A program made the translations under genes and the position numbers. DNA of 64,000 nucleotides from Allodiplogaster sudhausi. Taxonomy: Eukaryota; Nematoda; Chromadorea; Rhabditida; Diplogasteridae. Positions 8,815 to 21,919 of the stretch are shown one piece after another. The notes beneath the pieces are model-generated. The model searched no databases. It saw only the letters and a program-made list of their open reading frames with translations, and had not been told where the DNA came from. Position 1 is the first letter of the stretch; every line of letters starts with the position of its first letter. The DNA is taken from assembly GCA_945643635.1 (NCBI GenBank), contig CALZFC010000096.1, positions 1 to 64,000 of the forward strand. The letters run 5' to 3'.

Positions 8815-11641
8815 TGCCACCTGCAGGAATCGAACCTGCGACCTTCGCTTTACGAGAGCGACGCTCTGCCCCTAAGCTAAGGTGGCTACGAGGGAACTCA
8901 TGCAGGTCTGCATAATATTTGTCCATCTGTAGCGACATCAGAAACGGAAATCAAAAAATTTGCCACCTGCAGGAATCGAACCTGCGACCTTCGCTTTACG
9001 AGAGCGACGCTCTGCCCCTGAGCCAAGGAGGCATGCAGACTATGCTTTTTCGAAATTTCTGAATAGCATCCTTTTCCGATGTCATAAGCAAAAATTCAGA
9101 TCTAAAACGATTGCCACCTGCAGGAATCGAACCTGCGACCTTCGCTTTACAAGAGCGACGCTCTGCCCCTAAGCTAAGGTGGCTACGAGGGAACTCATGC
9201 AGGTCTGCATAATATTTGTCCATCTATAGTGATCATCAGAAACGGAAATCAAAAAATTTGCCACCTGCAGGAATCGAACCTGCGACCTTCGCTTTACGAG
9301 AGCGACGCTCTGCCCCTGAGCTAAGGAGGCATGCAGACTATGCTTTTTCGAAATTTCTGAATAGCATCCTTTTCCGATGTCATAAGCAAAAATTCAGATC
9401 TAAAACGATTGCCACCTGCAGGAATCGAACCTGCGACCTTCGCTTTACGAGAGCGACGCTCTGCCCCTGAGCCAAGGAGGCATGCAGACTATGCTTTTTC
9501 GAAATTTCTGAATAGCATCCTTTTCCGATGTCATAAGCAAAAATTCAGATCTAAAACGATTGCCACCTGCAGGAATCGAACCTGCGACCTTCGCTTTACA
9601 AGAGCGACGCTCTGCCCCTAAGCTAAGGTGGCTACGAGGGAACTCATGCAGGTCTGCATAATATTTGTCCATCTATAGTGATCATCAGAAACGGAAATCA
9701 AAAAATTTGCCACCTGCAGGAATCGAACCTGCGACCTTCGCTTTACGAGAGCGACGCTCTGCCCCTGAGCCAAGGAGGCATGCAGACTATGCTTTTTCGA
9801 AATTTCTGAATAGCATCCTTTTCCGATGTCATAAGCAAAAATTCAGATCTAAAACGATTGCCACCTGCAGGAATCGAACCTGCGACCTTCGCTTTACAAG
9901 AGCGACGCTCTGCCCCTAAGCTAAGGTGGCTACGAGGGAACTCATGCAGGTCTGCATAATATTTGCAGATCTATAGTGATCATCAGAAACGGAAATCAAA
10001 AAATTTGCCACCTGCAGGAATCGAACCTGCGACCTTCGCTTTACGAGAGCGACGCTCTGCCCCTGAGCCAAGGAGGCATGCAGACTATGCTTTTTCGAAA
10101 TTTCTGAATAGCATCCTTTTCCGATGTCATAAGCAAAAATTCAGATCTAAAACGATTGCCACCTGCAGGAATCGAACCTGCGACCTTCGCTTTACAAGAG
10201 CGACGCTCTGCCCCTAAGCTAAGGTGGCTACGAGGGAACTCATGCAGGTCTGCATAATATTTGTCCATCTGTAGCGTACTTCAGAAACGGGAATCAAAAA
10301 ATTTGCCACCTGCAGGAATCGAACCTGCGACCTTCGCTTTACGAGAGCGACGCTCTGCCCCTAAGCTAAGGTGGCTACGAGGGAACTCATGCAGGTCTGC
10401 ATAATATTTGTCCATCTGTAGCGTACTCAGAAACGGGAATCAAAAAATTTGCCACCTGCAGGAATCGAACCTGCGACCTTCGCTTTACGAGAGCGACGCT
10501 CTGCCCCTGAGCCAAGGAGGCATGCAGACTATGCTTTTTCGAAATTTCTGAATAGCATCCTTTTCCGATGTCATAAGCAAAAATTCAGATCTAAAACGAT
10601 TGCCACCTGCAGGAATCGAACCTGCGACCTTCGCTTTACAAGAGCGACGCTCTGCCCCTAAGCTAAGGTGGCTACGAGGGAACTCATGCAGGTCTGCATA
10701 ATATTTGTCCATCTATAGTGATCATCAGAAACGGAAATCAAAAAATTTGCCACCTGCAGGAATCGAACCTGCGACCTTCGCTTTACGAGAGCGACGCTCT
10801 GCCCCTGAGCCAAGGAGGCATGCAGACTATGCTTTTTCGAAATTTCTGAATAGCATCCTTTTCCGATGTCATAAGCAAAAATTCAGATCTAAAACGATTG
10901 CCACCTGCAGGAATCGAACCTGCGACCTTCGCTTTACAAGAGCGACGCTCTGCCCCTAAGCTAAGGTGGCTACGAGGGAACTCATGCAGGTCTGCATAAT
11001 ATTTGTCCATCTATAGTGATCATCAGAAACGGAAATCAAAAAATTTGCCACCTGCAGGAATCGAACCTGCGACCTTCGCTTTACGAGAGCGACGCTCTGC
11101 CCCTGAGCCAAGGAGGCATGCAGACTATGCTTTTTCGAAATTTCTGAATAGCATCCTTTTCCGATGTCATAAGCAAAAATTCAGATCTAAAACGATTGCC
11201 ACCTGCAGGAATCGAACCTGCGACCTTCGCTTTACAAGAGCGACGCTCTGCCCCTAAGCTAAGGTGGCTACGAGGGAACTCATGCAGGTCTGCATAATAT
11301 TTGCAGATCTATAGTGATCATCAGAAACGGAAATCAAAAAATTTGCCACCTGCAGGAATCGAACCTGCGACCTTCGCTTTACGAGAGCGACGCTCTGCCC
11401 CTGAGCCAAGGAGGCATGCAGACTATGCTTTTTCGAAATTTCTGAATAGCATCCTTTTCCGATGTCATAAGCAAAAATTCAGATCTAAAACGATTGCCAC
11501 CTGCAGGAATCGAACCTGCGACCTTCGCTTTACAAGAGCGACGCTCTGCCCCTAAGCTAAGGTGGCTACGAGGGAACTCATGCAGGTCTGCATAATATTT
11601 GTCCATCTGTAGCGTACTTCAGAAACGGGAATCAAAAAATT
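8815..11641 (-). tRNA. Block 4: 19 tRNA-Thr genes
   Basis: Genes: 8815C 8961A 9112B 9259D 9410A 9561B 9708A 9859B 10006A 10157B 10304C 10450A 10601B 10748A 10899B 11046A 11197B 11344A 11495B. The order C-A-B-D-A-B repeats the order found from 7029, 1786 bp to the left, which suggests a segmental duplication. Confidence 0.93.
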
Positions 11642-14600
11642 TGCCACCTGCAGGAATCGAACCTGCGACCTTCGCTTTACGAGAGCGACGCTCTGCCCCT
11701 GAGCTAAGGAGGCATGCAGACTATGCTTTTTCGAAATTTCTGAATAGCATCCTTTTCCGATGTCATAAGCAAAAATTCAGATCTAAAACGATTGCCACCT
11801 GCAGGAATCGAACCTGCGACCTTCGCTTTACGAGAGCGACGCTCTGCCCCTGAGCTAAGGAGGCATGCAGACTATGCTTTTTCGAAATTTCTGAATAGCA
11901 TCCTTTTCCGATGTCATAAGCAAAAATTCAGATCTAAAACGATTGCCACCTGCAGGAATCGAACCTGCGACCTTCGCTTTACGAGAGCGACGCTCTGCCC
12001 CTGAGCCAAGGAGGCATGCAGACTATGCTTTTTCGAAATTTCTGAATAGCATCCTTTTCCGATGTCATAAGCAAAAATTCAGATCTAAAACGATTGCCAC
12101 CTGCAGGAATCGAACCTGCGACCTTCGCTTTACGAGAGCGACGCTCTGCCCCTAAGCTAAGGTGGCATGCAGACTATGCTTTTCGAAATTTCTGAATAGC
12201 ATCCTTTTCCGATGTCATAAGAAAAATTCAGATCTAAAACGATTGCCACCTGCAGGAATCGAACCTGCGACCTTCGCTTTACGAGAGCGACGCTCTGCCC
12301 CTGAGCCAAGGAGGCATGCAGACTATGCTTTTTCGAAATTTCTGAATAGCATCCTTTTCCGATGTCATAAGCAAAAATTCAGATCTAAAACGATTGCCAC
12401 CTGCAGGAATCGAACCTGCGACCTTCGCTTTACAAGAGCGACGCTCTGCCCCTAAGCTAAGGTGGCTACGAGGGAACTCATGCAGGTCTGCATAATATTT
12501 GTCCATCTATAGTGATCATCAGAAACGGAAATCAAAAAATTTGCCACCTGCAGGAATCGAACCTGCGACCTTCGCTTTACGAGAGCGACGCTCTGCCCCT
12601 GAGCCAAGGAGGCATGCAGACTATGCTTTTTCGAAATTTCTGAATAGCATCCTTTTCCGATGTCATAAGCAAAAATTCAGATCTAAAACGATTGCCACCT
12701 GCAGGAATCGAACCTGCGACCTTCGCTTTACAAGAGCGACGCTCTGCCCCTAAGCTAAGGTGGCTACGAGGGAACTCATGCAGGTCTGCATAATATTTGT
12801 CCATCTGTAGCGTACTTCAGAAACGGGAATCAAAAAATTTGCCACCTGCAGGAATCGAACCTGCGACCTTCGCTTTACGAGAGCGACGCTCTGCCCCTAA
12901 GCTAAGGTGGCTACGAGGGAACTCATGCAGGTCTGCATAATATTTGTCCATCTGTAGCGTACATCAGAAACGGGAATCAAAAAATTTGCCACCTGCAGGA
13001 ATCGAACCTGCGACCTTCGCTTTACGAGAGCGACGCTCTGCCCCTGAGCCAAGGAGGCATGCAGACTATGCTTTTTCGAAATTTCTGAATAGCATCCTTT
13101 TCCGATGTCATAAGCAAAAATTCAGATCTAAAACGATTGCCACCTGCAGGAATCGAACCTGCGACCTTCGCTTTACAAGAGCGACGCTCTGCCCCTAAGC
13201 TAAGGTGGCTACGAGGGAACTCATGCAGGTCTGCATAATATTTGTCCATCTATAGTGATCATCAGAAACGGAAATCAAAAAATTTGCCACCTGCAGGAAT
13301 CGAACCTGCGACCTTCGCTTTACGAGAGCGACGCTCTGCCCCTGAGCCAAGGAGGCATGCAGACTATGCTTTTTCGAAATTTCTGAATAGCATCCTTTTC
13401 CGATGTCATAAGCAAAAATTCAGATCTAAAACGATTGCCACCTGCAGGAATCGAACCTGCGACCTTCGCTTTACAAGAGCGACGCTCTGCCCCTAAGCTA
13501 AGGTGGCTACGAGGGAACTCATGCAGGTCTGCATAATATTTGTCCATCTGTAGCGTACTTCAGAAACGGGAATCAAAAAATTTGCCACCTGCAGGAATCG
13601 AACCTGCGACCTTCGCTTTACGAGAGCGACGCTCTGCCCCTAAGCTAAGGTGGCTACGAGGGAACTCATGCAGGTCTGCATAATATTTGTCCATCTGTAG
13701 CGTACTTCAGAAACGGGAATCAAAAAATTTGCCACCTGCAGGAATCGAACCTGCGACCTTCGCTTTACGAGAGCGACGCTCTGCCCCTGAGCCAAGGAGG
13801 CATGCAGACTATGCTTTTTCGAAATTTCTGAATAGCATCCTTTTCCGATGTCATAAGCAAAAATTCAGATCTAAAACGATTGCCACCTGCAGGAATCGAA
13901 CCTGCGACCTTCGCTTTACAAGAGCGACGCTCTGCCCCTAAGCTAAGGTGGCTACGAGGGAACTCATGCAGGTCTGCATAATATTTGTCCATCTATAGTG
14001 ATCATCAGAAACGGAAATCAAAAAATTTGCCACCTGCAGGAATCGAACCTGCGACCTTCGCTTTACGAGAGCGACGCTCTGCCCCTGAGCCAAGGAGGCA
14101 TGCAGACTATGCTTTTTCGAAATTTCTGAATAGCATCCTTTTCCGATGTCATAAGCAAAAATTCAGATCTAAAACGATTGCCACCTGCAGGAATCGAACC
14201 TGCGACCTTCGCTTTACAAGAGCGACGCTCTGCCCCTAAGCTAAGGTGGCTACGAGGGAACTCATGCAGGTCTGCATAATATTTGTCCATCTATAGTGAT
14301 CATCAGAAACGGAAATCAAAAAATTTGCCACCTGCAGGAATCGAACCTGCGACCTTCGCTTTACGAGAGCGACGCTCTGCCCCTGAGCCAAGGAGGCATG
14401 CAGACTATGCTTTTTCGAAATTTCTGAATAGCATCCTTTTCCGATGTCATAAGCAAAAATTCAGATCTAAAACGATTGCCACCTGCAGGAATCGAACCTG
14501 CGACCTTCGCTTTACAAGAGCGACGCTCTGCCCCTAAGCTAAGGTGGCTACGAGGGAACTCATGCAGGTCTGCATAATATTTGCAGATCTATAGTGATCA

Positions 14601-14921
14601 TCAGAAACGGAAATCAAAAAATTTGCCACCTGCAGGAATCGAACCTGCGACCTTCGCTTTACGAGAGCGACGCTCTGCCCCTGAGCCAAGGAGGCATGCA
14701 GACTATGCTTTTTCGAAATTTCTGAATAGCATCCTTTTCCGATGTCATAAGCAAAAATTCAGATCTAAAACGATTGCCACCTGCAGGAATCGAACCTGCG
14801 ACCTTCGCTTTACAAGAGCGACGCTCTGCCCCTAAGCTAAGGTGGCTACGAGGGAACTCATGCAGGTCTGCATAATATTTGTCCATCTGTAGCGTACATC
14901 AGAAACGGGAATCAAAAAATT
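11642..14921 (-). tRNA. Block 5: 22 tRNA-Thr genes with five CGU genes in a row
   Basis: Genes: 11642D 11793D 11944A 12095C 12244A 12395B 12542A 12693B 12840C 12987A 13138B 13285A 13436B 13583C 13730A 13881B 14028A 14179B 14326A 14477B 14624A 14775B. The first five genes are all CGU and are joined by S1 spacers. Confidence 0.93.
12095..12166 (-). tRNA. tRNA-Thr(CGU), class C body joined to S1
   Basis: The gene is class C but is followed by an S1 variant that has lost a T from its T run and two bases after CATAAG. It is the fourth of five consecutive CGU genes from 11642 to 12244, and lies at the right edge of a run of 151-bp monomers. Confidence 0.9.
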
Positions 14922-15072
14922 TGCCACCTGCAGGAATCGAACCTGCGACCTTCGCTTTACGAGAGCGACGCTCTGCCCCTGAGCTAAGGAGGCATGCAGA
15001 CTATGCTTTTTCGAAATTTCTGAATAGCATCCTTTTCCGATGTCATAAGCAAAAATTCAGATCTAAAACGAT

Positions 15073-15144
15073 TGCCACCTGCAGGAATCGAACCTGCGAC
15101 CTTCGCTTTACGAGAGCGACGCTCTGCCCCTAAGCTAAGGAGGC
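15073..15144 (-). tRNA. tRNA-Thr(CGU), class G, single copy
   Basis: It combines U4 with A9, U13 and CGU, a mixture not found elsewhere here. Its acceptor stem has the U-U mismatch and its D stem the U-G wobble, so it is the most weakly paired CGU gene. The S1 that follows has CATAAGTAAAAA in place of CATAAGCAAAAA, a change shared with the spacers after 25792, 52151 and 56325. Confidence 0.9.
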
Positions 15145-15374
15145 ATGCAGACTATGCTTTTTCGAAATTTCTGAATAGCATCCTTTTCCGATGTCATAAG
15201 TAAAAATTCAGATCTAAAACGATTGCCACCTGCAGGAATCGAACCTGCGACCTTCGCTTTACGAGAGCGACGCTCTGCCCCTGAGCCAAGGAGGCATGCA
15301 GACTATGCTTTTTCGAAATTTCTGAATAGCATCCTTTTCCGATGTCATAAGCAAAAATTCAGATCTAAAACGAT

Positions 15375-15446
15375 TGCCACCTGCAGGAATCGAACCTGCG
15401 ACCTTCGCTTTACAAGAGCGACGCTCTGCCCCTAAGCTAAGGTGGC
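15375..15446 (-). tRNA. tRNA-Thr(UGU), class B joined to S1
   Basis: This class B gene is followed by an S1 variant instead of S2. The spacer ends in CTAAAAATT, so the gene at 15524 gets a T5 terminator close to its end. The gene itself is intact. Confidence 0.9.
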
Positions 15447-16861
15447 ATGCAGACTATGCTTTTTCGAAATTTCTGAATAGCATCCTTTTCCGATGTCATA
15501 AGAAAAAATTCAGATCTAAAAATTGCCACCTGCAGGAATCGAACCTGCGACCTTCGCTTTACGAGAGCGACGCTCTGCCCCTGAGCCAAGGAGGCATGCA
15601 GACTATGCTTTTTCGAAATTTCTGAATAGCATCCTTTTCCGATGTCATAAGCAAAAATTCAGATCTAAAACGATTGCCACCTGCAGGAATCGAACCTGCG
15701 ACCTTCGCTTTACAAGAGCGACGCTCTGCCCCTAAGCTAAGGTGGCTACGAGGGAACTCATGCAGGTCTGCATAATATTTGTCCATCTATAGTGATCATC
15801 AGAAACGGAAATCAAAAAATTTGCCACCTGCAGGAATCGAACCTGCGACCTTCGCTTTACGAGAGCGACGCTCTGCCCCTGAGCCAAGGAGGCATGCAGA
15901 CTATGCTTTTTCGAAATTTCTGAATAGCATCCTTTTCCGATGTCATAAGCAAAAATTCAGATCTAAAACGATTGCCACCTGCAGGAATCGAACCTGCGAC
16001 CTTCGCTTTACAAGAGCGACGCTCTGCCCCTAAGCTAAGGTGGCTACGAGGGAACTCATGCAGGTCTGCATAATATTTGTCCATCTGTAGCGTACTTCAG
16101 AAACGGGAATCAAAAAATTTGCCACCTGCAGGAATCGAACCTGCGACCTTCGCTTTACGAGAGCGACGCTCTGCCCCTAAGCTAAGGTGGCTACGAGGGA
16201 ACTCATGCAGGTCTGCATAATATTTGTCCATCTGTAGCGTACTTCAGAAACGGGAATCAAAAAATTTGCCACCTGCAGGAATCGAACCTGCGACCTTCGC
16301 TTTACGAGAGCGACGCTCTGCCCCTGAGCCAAGGAGGCATGCAGACTATGCTTTTTCGAAATTTCTGAATAGCATCCTTTTCCGATGTCATAAGCAAAAA
16401 TTCAGATCTAAAACGATTGCCACCTGCAGGAATCGAACCTGCGACCTTCGCTTTACAAGAGCGACGCTCTGCCCCTAAGCTAAGGTGGCTACGAGGGAAC
16501 TCATGCAGGTCTGCATAATATTTGTCCATCTATAGTGATCATCAGAAACGGAAATCAAAAAATTTGCCACCTGCAGGAATCGAACCTGCGACCTTCGCTT
16601 TACGAGAGCGACGCTCTGCCCCTGAGCCAAGGAGGCATGCAGACTATGCTTTTTCGAAATTTCTGAATAGCATCCTTTTCCGATGTCATAAGCAAAAATT
16701 CAGATCTAAAACGATTGCCACCTGCAGGAATCGAACCTGCGACCTTCGCTTTACAAGAGCGACGCTCTGCCCCTAAGCTAAGGTGGCTACGAGGGAACTC
16801 ATGCAGGTCTGCATAATATTTGTCCATCTGTAGCGTACATCAGAAACGGAATCAAAAAATT

Positions 16862-19800
16862 TGCCACCTGCAGGAATCGAACCTGCGACCTTCGCTTTAC
16901 GAGAGCGACGCTCTGCCCCTGAGCCAAGGAGGCATGCAGACTATGCTTTTTCGAAATTTCTGAATAGCATCCTTTTCCGATGTCATAAGCAAAAATTCAG
17001 ATCTAAAACGATTGCCACCTGCAGGAATCGAACCTGCGACCTTCGCTTTACAAGAGCGACGCTCTGCCCCTAAGCTAAGGTGGCTACGAGGGAACTCATG
17101 CAGGTCTGCATAATATTTGTCCATCTATAGTGATCATCAGAAACGGAAATCAAAAAATTTGCCACCTGCAGGAATCGAACCTGCGACCTTCGCTTTACGA
17201 GAGCGACGCTCTGCCCCTGAGCCAAGGAGGCATGCAGACTATGCTTTTTCGAAATTTCTGAATAGCATCCTTTTCCGATGTCATAAGCAAAAATTCAGAT
17301 CTAAAACGATTGCCACCTGCAGGAATCGAACCTGCGACCTTCGCTTTACAAGAGCGACGCTCTGCCCCTAAGCTAAGGTGGCTACGAGGGAACTCATGCA
17401 GGTCTGCATAATATTTGTCCATCTATAGTGATCATCAGAAACGGAAATCAAAAAATTTGCCACCTGCAGGAATCGAACCTGCGACCTTCGCTTTACGAGA
17501 GCGACGCTCTGCCCCTGAGCCAAGGAGGCATGCAGACTATGCTTTTTCGAAATTTCTGAATAGCATCCTTTTCCGATGTCATAAGCAAAAATTCAGATCT
17601 AAAACGATTGCCACCTGCAGGAATCGAACCTGCGACCTTCGCTTTACAAGAGCGACGCTCTGCCCCTAAGCTAAGGTGGCTACGAGGGAACTCATGCAGG
17701 TCTGCATAATATTTGTCCATCTATAGTGTACATCAGAAACGGAATCAAAAAATTTGCCACCTGCAGGAATCGAACCTGCGACCTTCGCTTTACGAGAGCG
17801 ACGCTCTGCCCCTGAGCCAAGGAGGCATGCAGACTATGCTTTTTCGAAATTTCTGAATAGCATCCTTTTCCGATGTCATAAGCAAAAATTCAGATCTAAA
17901 ACGATTGCCACCTGCAGGAATCGAACCTGCGACCTTCGCTTTACAAGAGCGACGCTCTGCCCCTAAGCTAAGGTGGCTACGAGGGAACTCATGCAGGTCT
18001 GCATAATATTTGTCCATCTATAGTGATCATCAGAAACGGAAATCAAAAAATTTGCCACCTGCAGGAATCGAACCTGCGACCTTCGCTTTACGAGAGCGAC
18101 GCTCTGCCCCTGAGCCAAGGAGGCATGCAGACTATGCTTTTTCGAAATTTCTGAATAGCATCCTTTTCCGATGTCATAAGCAAAAATTCAGATCTAAAAC
18201 GATTGCCACCTGCAGGAATCGAACCTGCGACCTTCGCTTTACAAGAGCGACGCTCTGCCCCTAAGCTAAGGTGGCTACGAGGGAACTCATGCAGGTCTGC
18301 ATAATATTTGTCCATCTATAGTGATCATCAGAAACGGAATCAAAAAATTTGCCACCTGCAGGAATCGAACCTGCGACCTTCGCTTTACGAGAGCGACGCT
18401 CTGCCCCTGAGCCAAGGAGGCATGCAGACTATGCTTTTTCGAAATTTCTGAATAGCATCCTTTTCCGATGTCATAAGCAAAAATTCAGATCTAAAACGAT
18501 TGCCACCTGCAGGAATCGAACCTGCGACCTTCGCTTTACAAGAGCGACGCTCTGCCCCTAAGCTAAGGTGGCTACGAGGGAACTCATGCAGGTCTGCATA
18601 ATATTTGTCCATCTATAGTGATCATCAGAAACGGAAATCAAAAAATTTGCCACCTGCAGGAATCGAACCTGCGACCTTCGCTTTACGAGAGCGACGCTCT
18701 GCCCCTGAGCCAAGGAGGCATGCAGACTATGCTTTTTCGAAATTTCTGAATAGCATCCTTTTCCGATGTCATAAGCAAAAATTCAGATCTAAAACGATTG
18801 CCACCTGCAGGAATCGAACCTGCGACCTTCGCTTTACAAGAGCGACGCTCTGCCCCTAAGCTAAGGTGGCTACGAGGGAACTCATGCAGGTCTGCATAAT
18901 ATTTGTCCATCTGTAGTGTCATCAGAAACGGATCAAAAAATTTGCCACCTGCAGGAATCGAACCTGCGACCTTCGCTTTACGAGAGCGACGCTCTGCCCC
19001 TGAGCCAAGGAGGCATGCAGACTATGCTTTTTCGAAATTTCTGAATAGCATCCTTTTCCGATGTCATAAGCAAAAATTCAGATCTAAAACGATTGCCACC
19101 TGCAGGAATCGAACCTGCGACCTTCGCTTTACAAGAGCGACGCTCTGCCCCTAAGCTAAGGTGGCTACGAGGGAACTCATGCAGGTCTGCATAATATTTG
19201 TCCATCTATAGTGATCATCAGAAACGGAAATCAAAAAATTTGCCACCTGCAGGAATCGAACCTGCGACCTTCGCTTTACGAGAGCGACGCTCTGCCCCTG
19301 AGCCAAGGAGGCATGCAGACTATGCTTTTTCGAAATTTCTGAATAGCATCCTTTTCCGATGTCATAAGCAAAAATTCAGATCTAAAACGATTGCCACCTG
19401 CAGGAATCGAACCTGCGACCTTCGCTTTACAAGAGCGACGCTCTGCCCCTAAGCTAAGGTGGCTACGAGGGAACTCATGCAGGTCTGCATAATATTTGTC
19501 CATCTGTAGCGTACTCAGAAACGGAATCAAAAAATTTGCCACCTGCAGGAATCGAACCTGCGACCTTCGCTTTACGAGAGCGACGCTCTGCCCCTGAGCC
19601 AAGGAGGCATGCAGACTATGCTTTTTCGAAATTTCTGAATAGCATCCTTTTCCGATGTCATAAGCAAAAATTCAGATCTAAAACGATTGCCACCTGCAGG
19701 AATCGAACCTGCGACCTTCGCTTTACAAGAGCGACGCTCTGCCCCTAAGCTAAGGTGGCTACGAGGGAACTCATGCAGGTCTGCATAATATTTGTCCATC

Positions 19801-21919
19801 TATAGTGATCATCAGAAACGGAAATCAAAAAATTTGCCACCTGCAGGAATCGAACCTGCGACCTTCGCTTTACGAGAGCGACGCTCTGCCCCTGAGCCAA
19901 GGAGGCATGCAGACTATGCTTTTTCGAAATTTCTGAATAGCATCCTTTTCCGATGTCATAAGCAAAAATTCAGATCTAAAACGATTGCCACCTGCAGGAA
20001 TCGAACCTGCGACCTTCGCTTTACAAGAGCGACGCTCTGCCCCTAAGCTAAGGTGGCTACGAGGGAACTCATGCAGGTCTGCATAATATTTGCAGATCTA
20101 TAGTGATCATCAGAAACGGAAATCAAAAAATTTGCCACCTGCAGGAATCGAACCTGCGACCTTCGCTTTACGAGAGCGACGCTCTGCCCCTGAGCCAAGG
20201 AGGCATGCAGACTATGCTTTTTCGAAATTTCTGAATAGCATCCTTTTCCGATGTCATAAGCAAAAATTCAGATCTAAAACGATTGCCACCTGCAGGAATC
20301 GAACCTGCGACCTTCGCTTTACAAGAGCGACGCTCTGCCCCTAAGCTAAGGTGGCTACGAGGGAACTCATGCAGGTCTGCATAATATTTGTCCATCTATA
20401 GTGTACATCAGAAACGGAATCAAAAAATTTGCCACCTGCAGGAATCGAACCTGCGACCTTCGCTTTACGAGAGCGACGCTCTGCCCCTGAGCCAAGGAGG
20501 CATGCAGACTATGCTTTTTCGAAATTTCTGAATAGCATCCTTTTCCGATGTCATAAGCAAAAATTCAGATCTAAAACGATTGCCACCTGCAGGAATCGAA
20601 CCTGCGACCTTCGCTTTACAAGAGCGACGCTCTGCCCCTAAGCTAAGGTGGCTACGAGGGAACTCATGCAGGTCTGCATAATATTTGTCCATCTATAGTG
20701 ATCATCAGAAACGGAAATCAAAAAATTTGCCACCTGCAGGAATCGAACCTGCGACCTTCGCTTTACGAGAGCGACGCTCTGCCCCTGAGCCAAGGAGGCA
20801 TGCAGACTATGCTTTTTCGAAATTTCTGAATAGCATCCTTTTCCGATGTCATAAGCAAAAATTCAGATCTAAAACGATTGCCACCTGCAGGAATCGAACC
20901 TGCGACCTTCGCTTTACAAGAGCGACGCTCTGCCCCTAAGCTAAGGTGGCTACGAGGGAACTCATGCAGGTCTGCATAATATTTGCAGATCTATAGTGAT
21001 CATCAGAAACGGAAATCAAAAAATTTGCCACCTGCAGGAATCGAACCTGCGACCTTCGCTTTACGAGAGCGACGCTCTGCCCCTGAGCCAAGGAGGCATG
21101 CAGACTATGCTTTTTCGAAATTTCTGAATAGCATCCTTTTCCGATGTCATAAGCAAAAATTCAGATCTAAAACGATTGCCACCTGCAGGAATCGAACCTG
21201 CGACCTTCGCTTTACAAGAGCGACGCTCTGCCCCTAAGCTAAGGTGGCTACGAGGGAACTCATGCAGGTCTGCATAATATTTGTCCATCTATAGTGATCA
21301 TCAGAAACGGAAATCAAAAAATTTGCCACCTGCAGGAATCGAACCTGCGACCTTCGCTTTACGAGAGCGACGCTCTGCCCCTGAGCCAAGGAGGCATGCA
21401 GACTATGCTTTTTCGAAATTTCTGAATAGCATCCTTTTCCGATGTCATAAGCAAAAATTCAGATCTAAAACGATTGCCACCTGCAGGAATCGAACCTGCG
21501 ACCTTCGCTTTACAAGAGCGACGCTCTGCCCCTAAGCTAAGGTGGCTACGAGGGAACTCATGCAGGTCTGCATAATATTTGCAGATCTATAGTGATCATC
21601 AGAAACGGAAATCAAAAAATTTGCCACCTGCAGGAATCGAACCTGCGACCTTCGCTTTACGAGAGCGACGCTCTGCCCCTGAGCCAAGGAGGCATGCAGA
21701 CTATGCTTTTTCGAAATTTCTGAATAGCATCCTTTTCCGATGTCATAAGCAAAAATTCAGATCTAAAACGATTGCCACCTGCAGGAATCGAACCTGCGAC
21801 CTTCGCTTTACAAGAGCGACGCTCTGCCCCTAAGCTAAGGTGGCTACGAGGGAACTCATGCAGGTCTGCATAATATTTGTCCATCTATAGTGATCATCAG
21901 AAACGGAAATCAAAAAATT
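16862..21919 (-). tRNA. Block 7: 34 tRNA-Thr genes, 17 unbroken A-B dimers
   Basis: Genes: 16862A 17013B 17160A 17311B 17458A 17609B 17755A 17906B 18053A 18204B 18350A 18501B 18648A 18799B 18943A 19094B 19241A 19392B 19537A 19688B 19835A 19986B 20133A 20284B 20430A 20581B 20728A 20879B 21026A 21177B 21324A 21475B 21622A 21773B. Shortened linkers follow 17609, 18204, 18799, 19392 and 20284, every two or three dimers. Confidence 0.94.

Larger units (their letters stand above)
14922..16861 (-). tRNA. Block 6: 13 tRNA-Thr genes with mixed classes
   Basis: Genes: 14922D 15073G 15224A 15375B 15524A 15675B 15822A 15973B 16120C 16267A 16418B 16565A 16716B. From 14922 to 15674 every spacer is S1 or an S1 variant. 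Confidence 0.93.
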
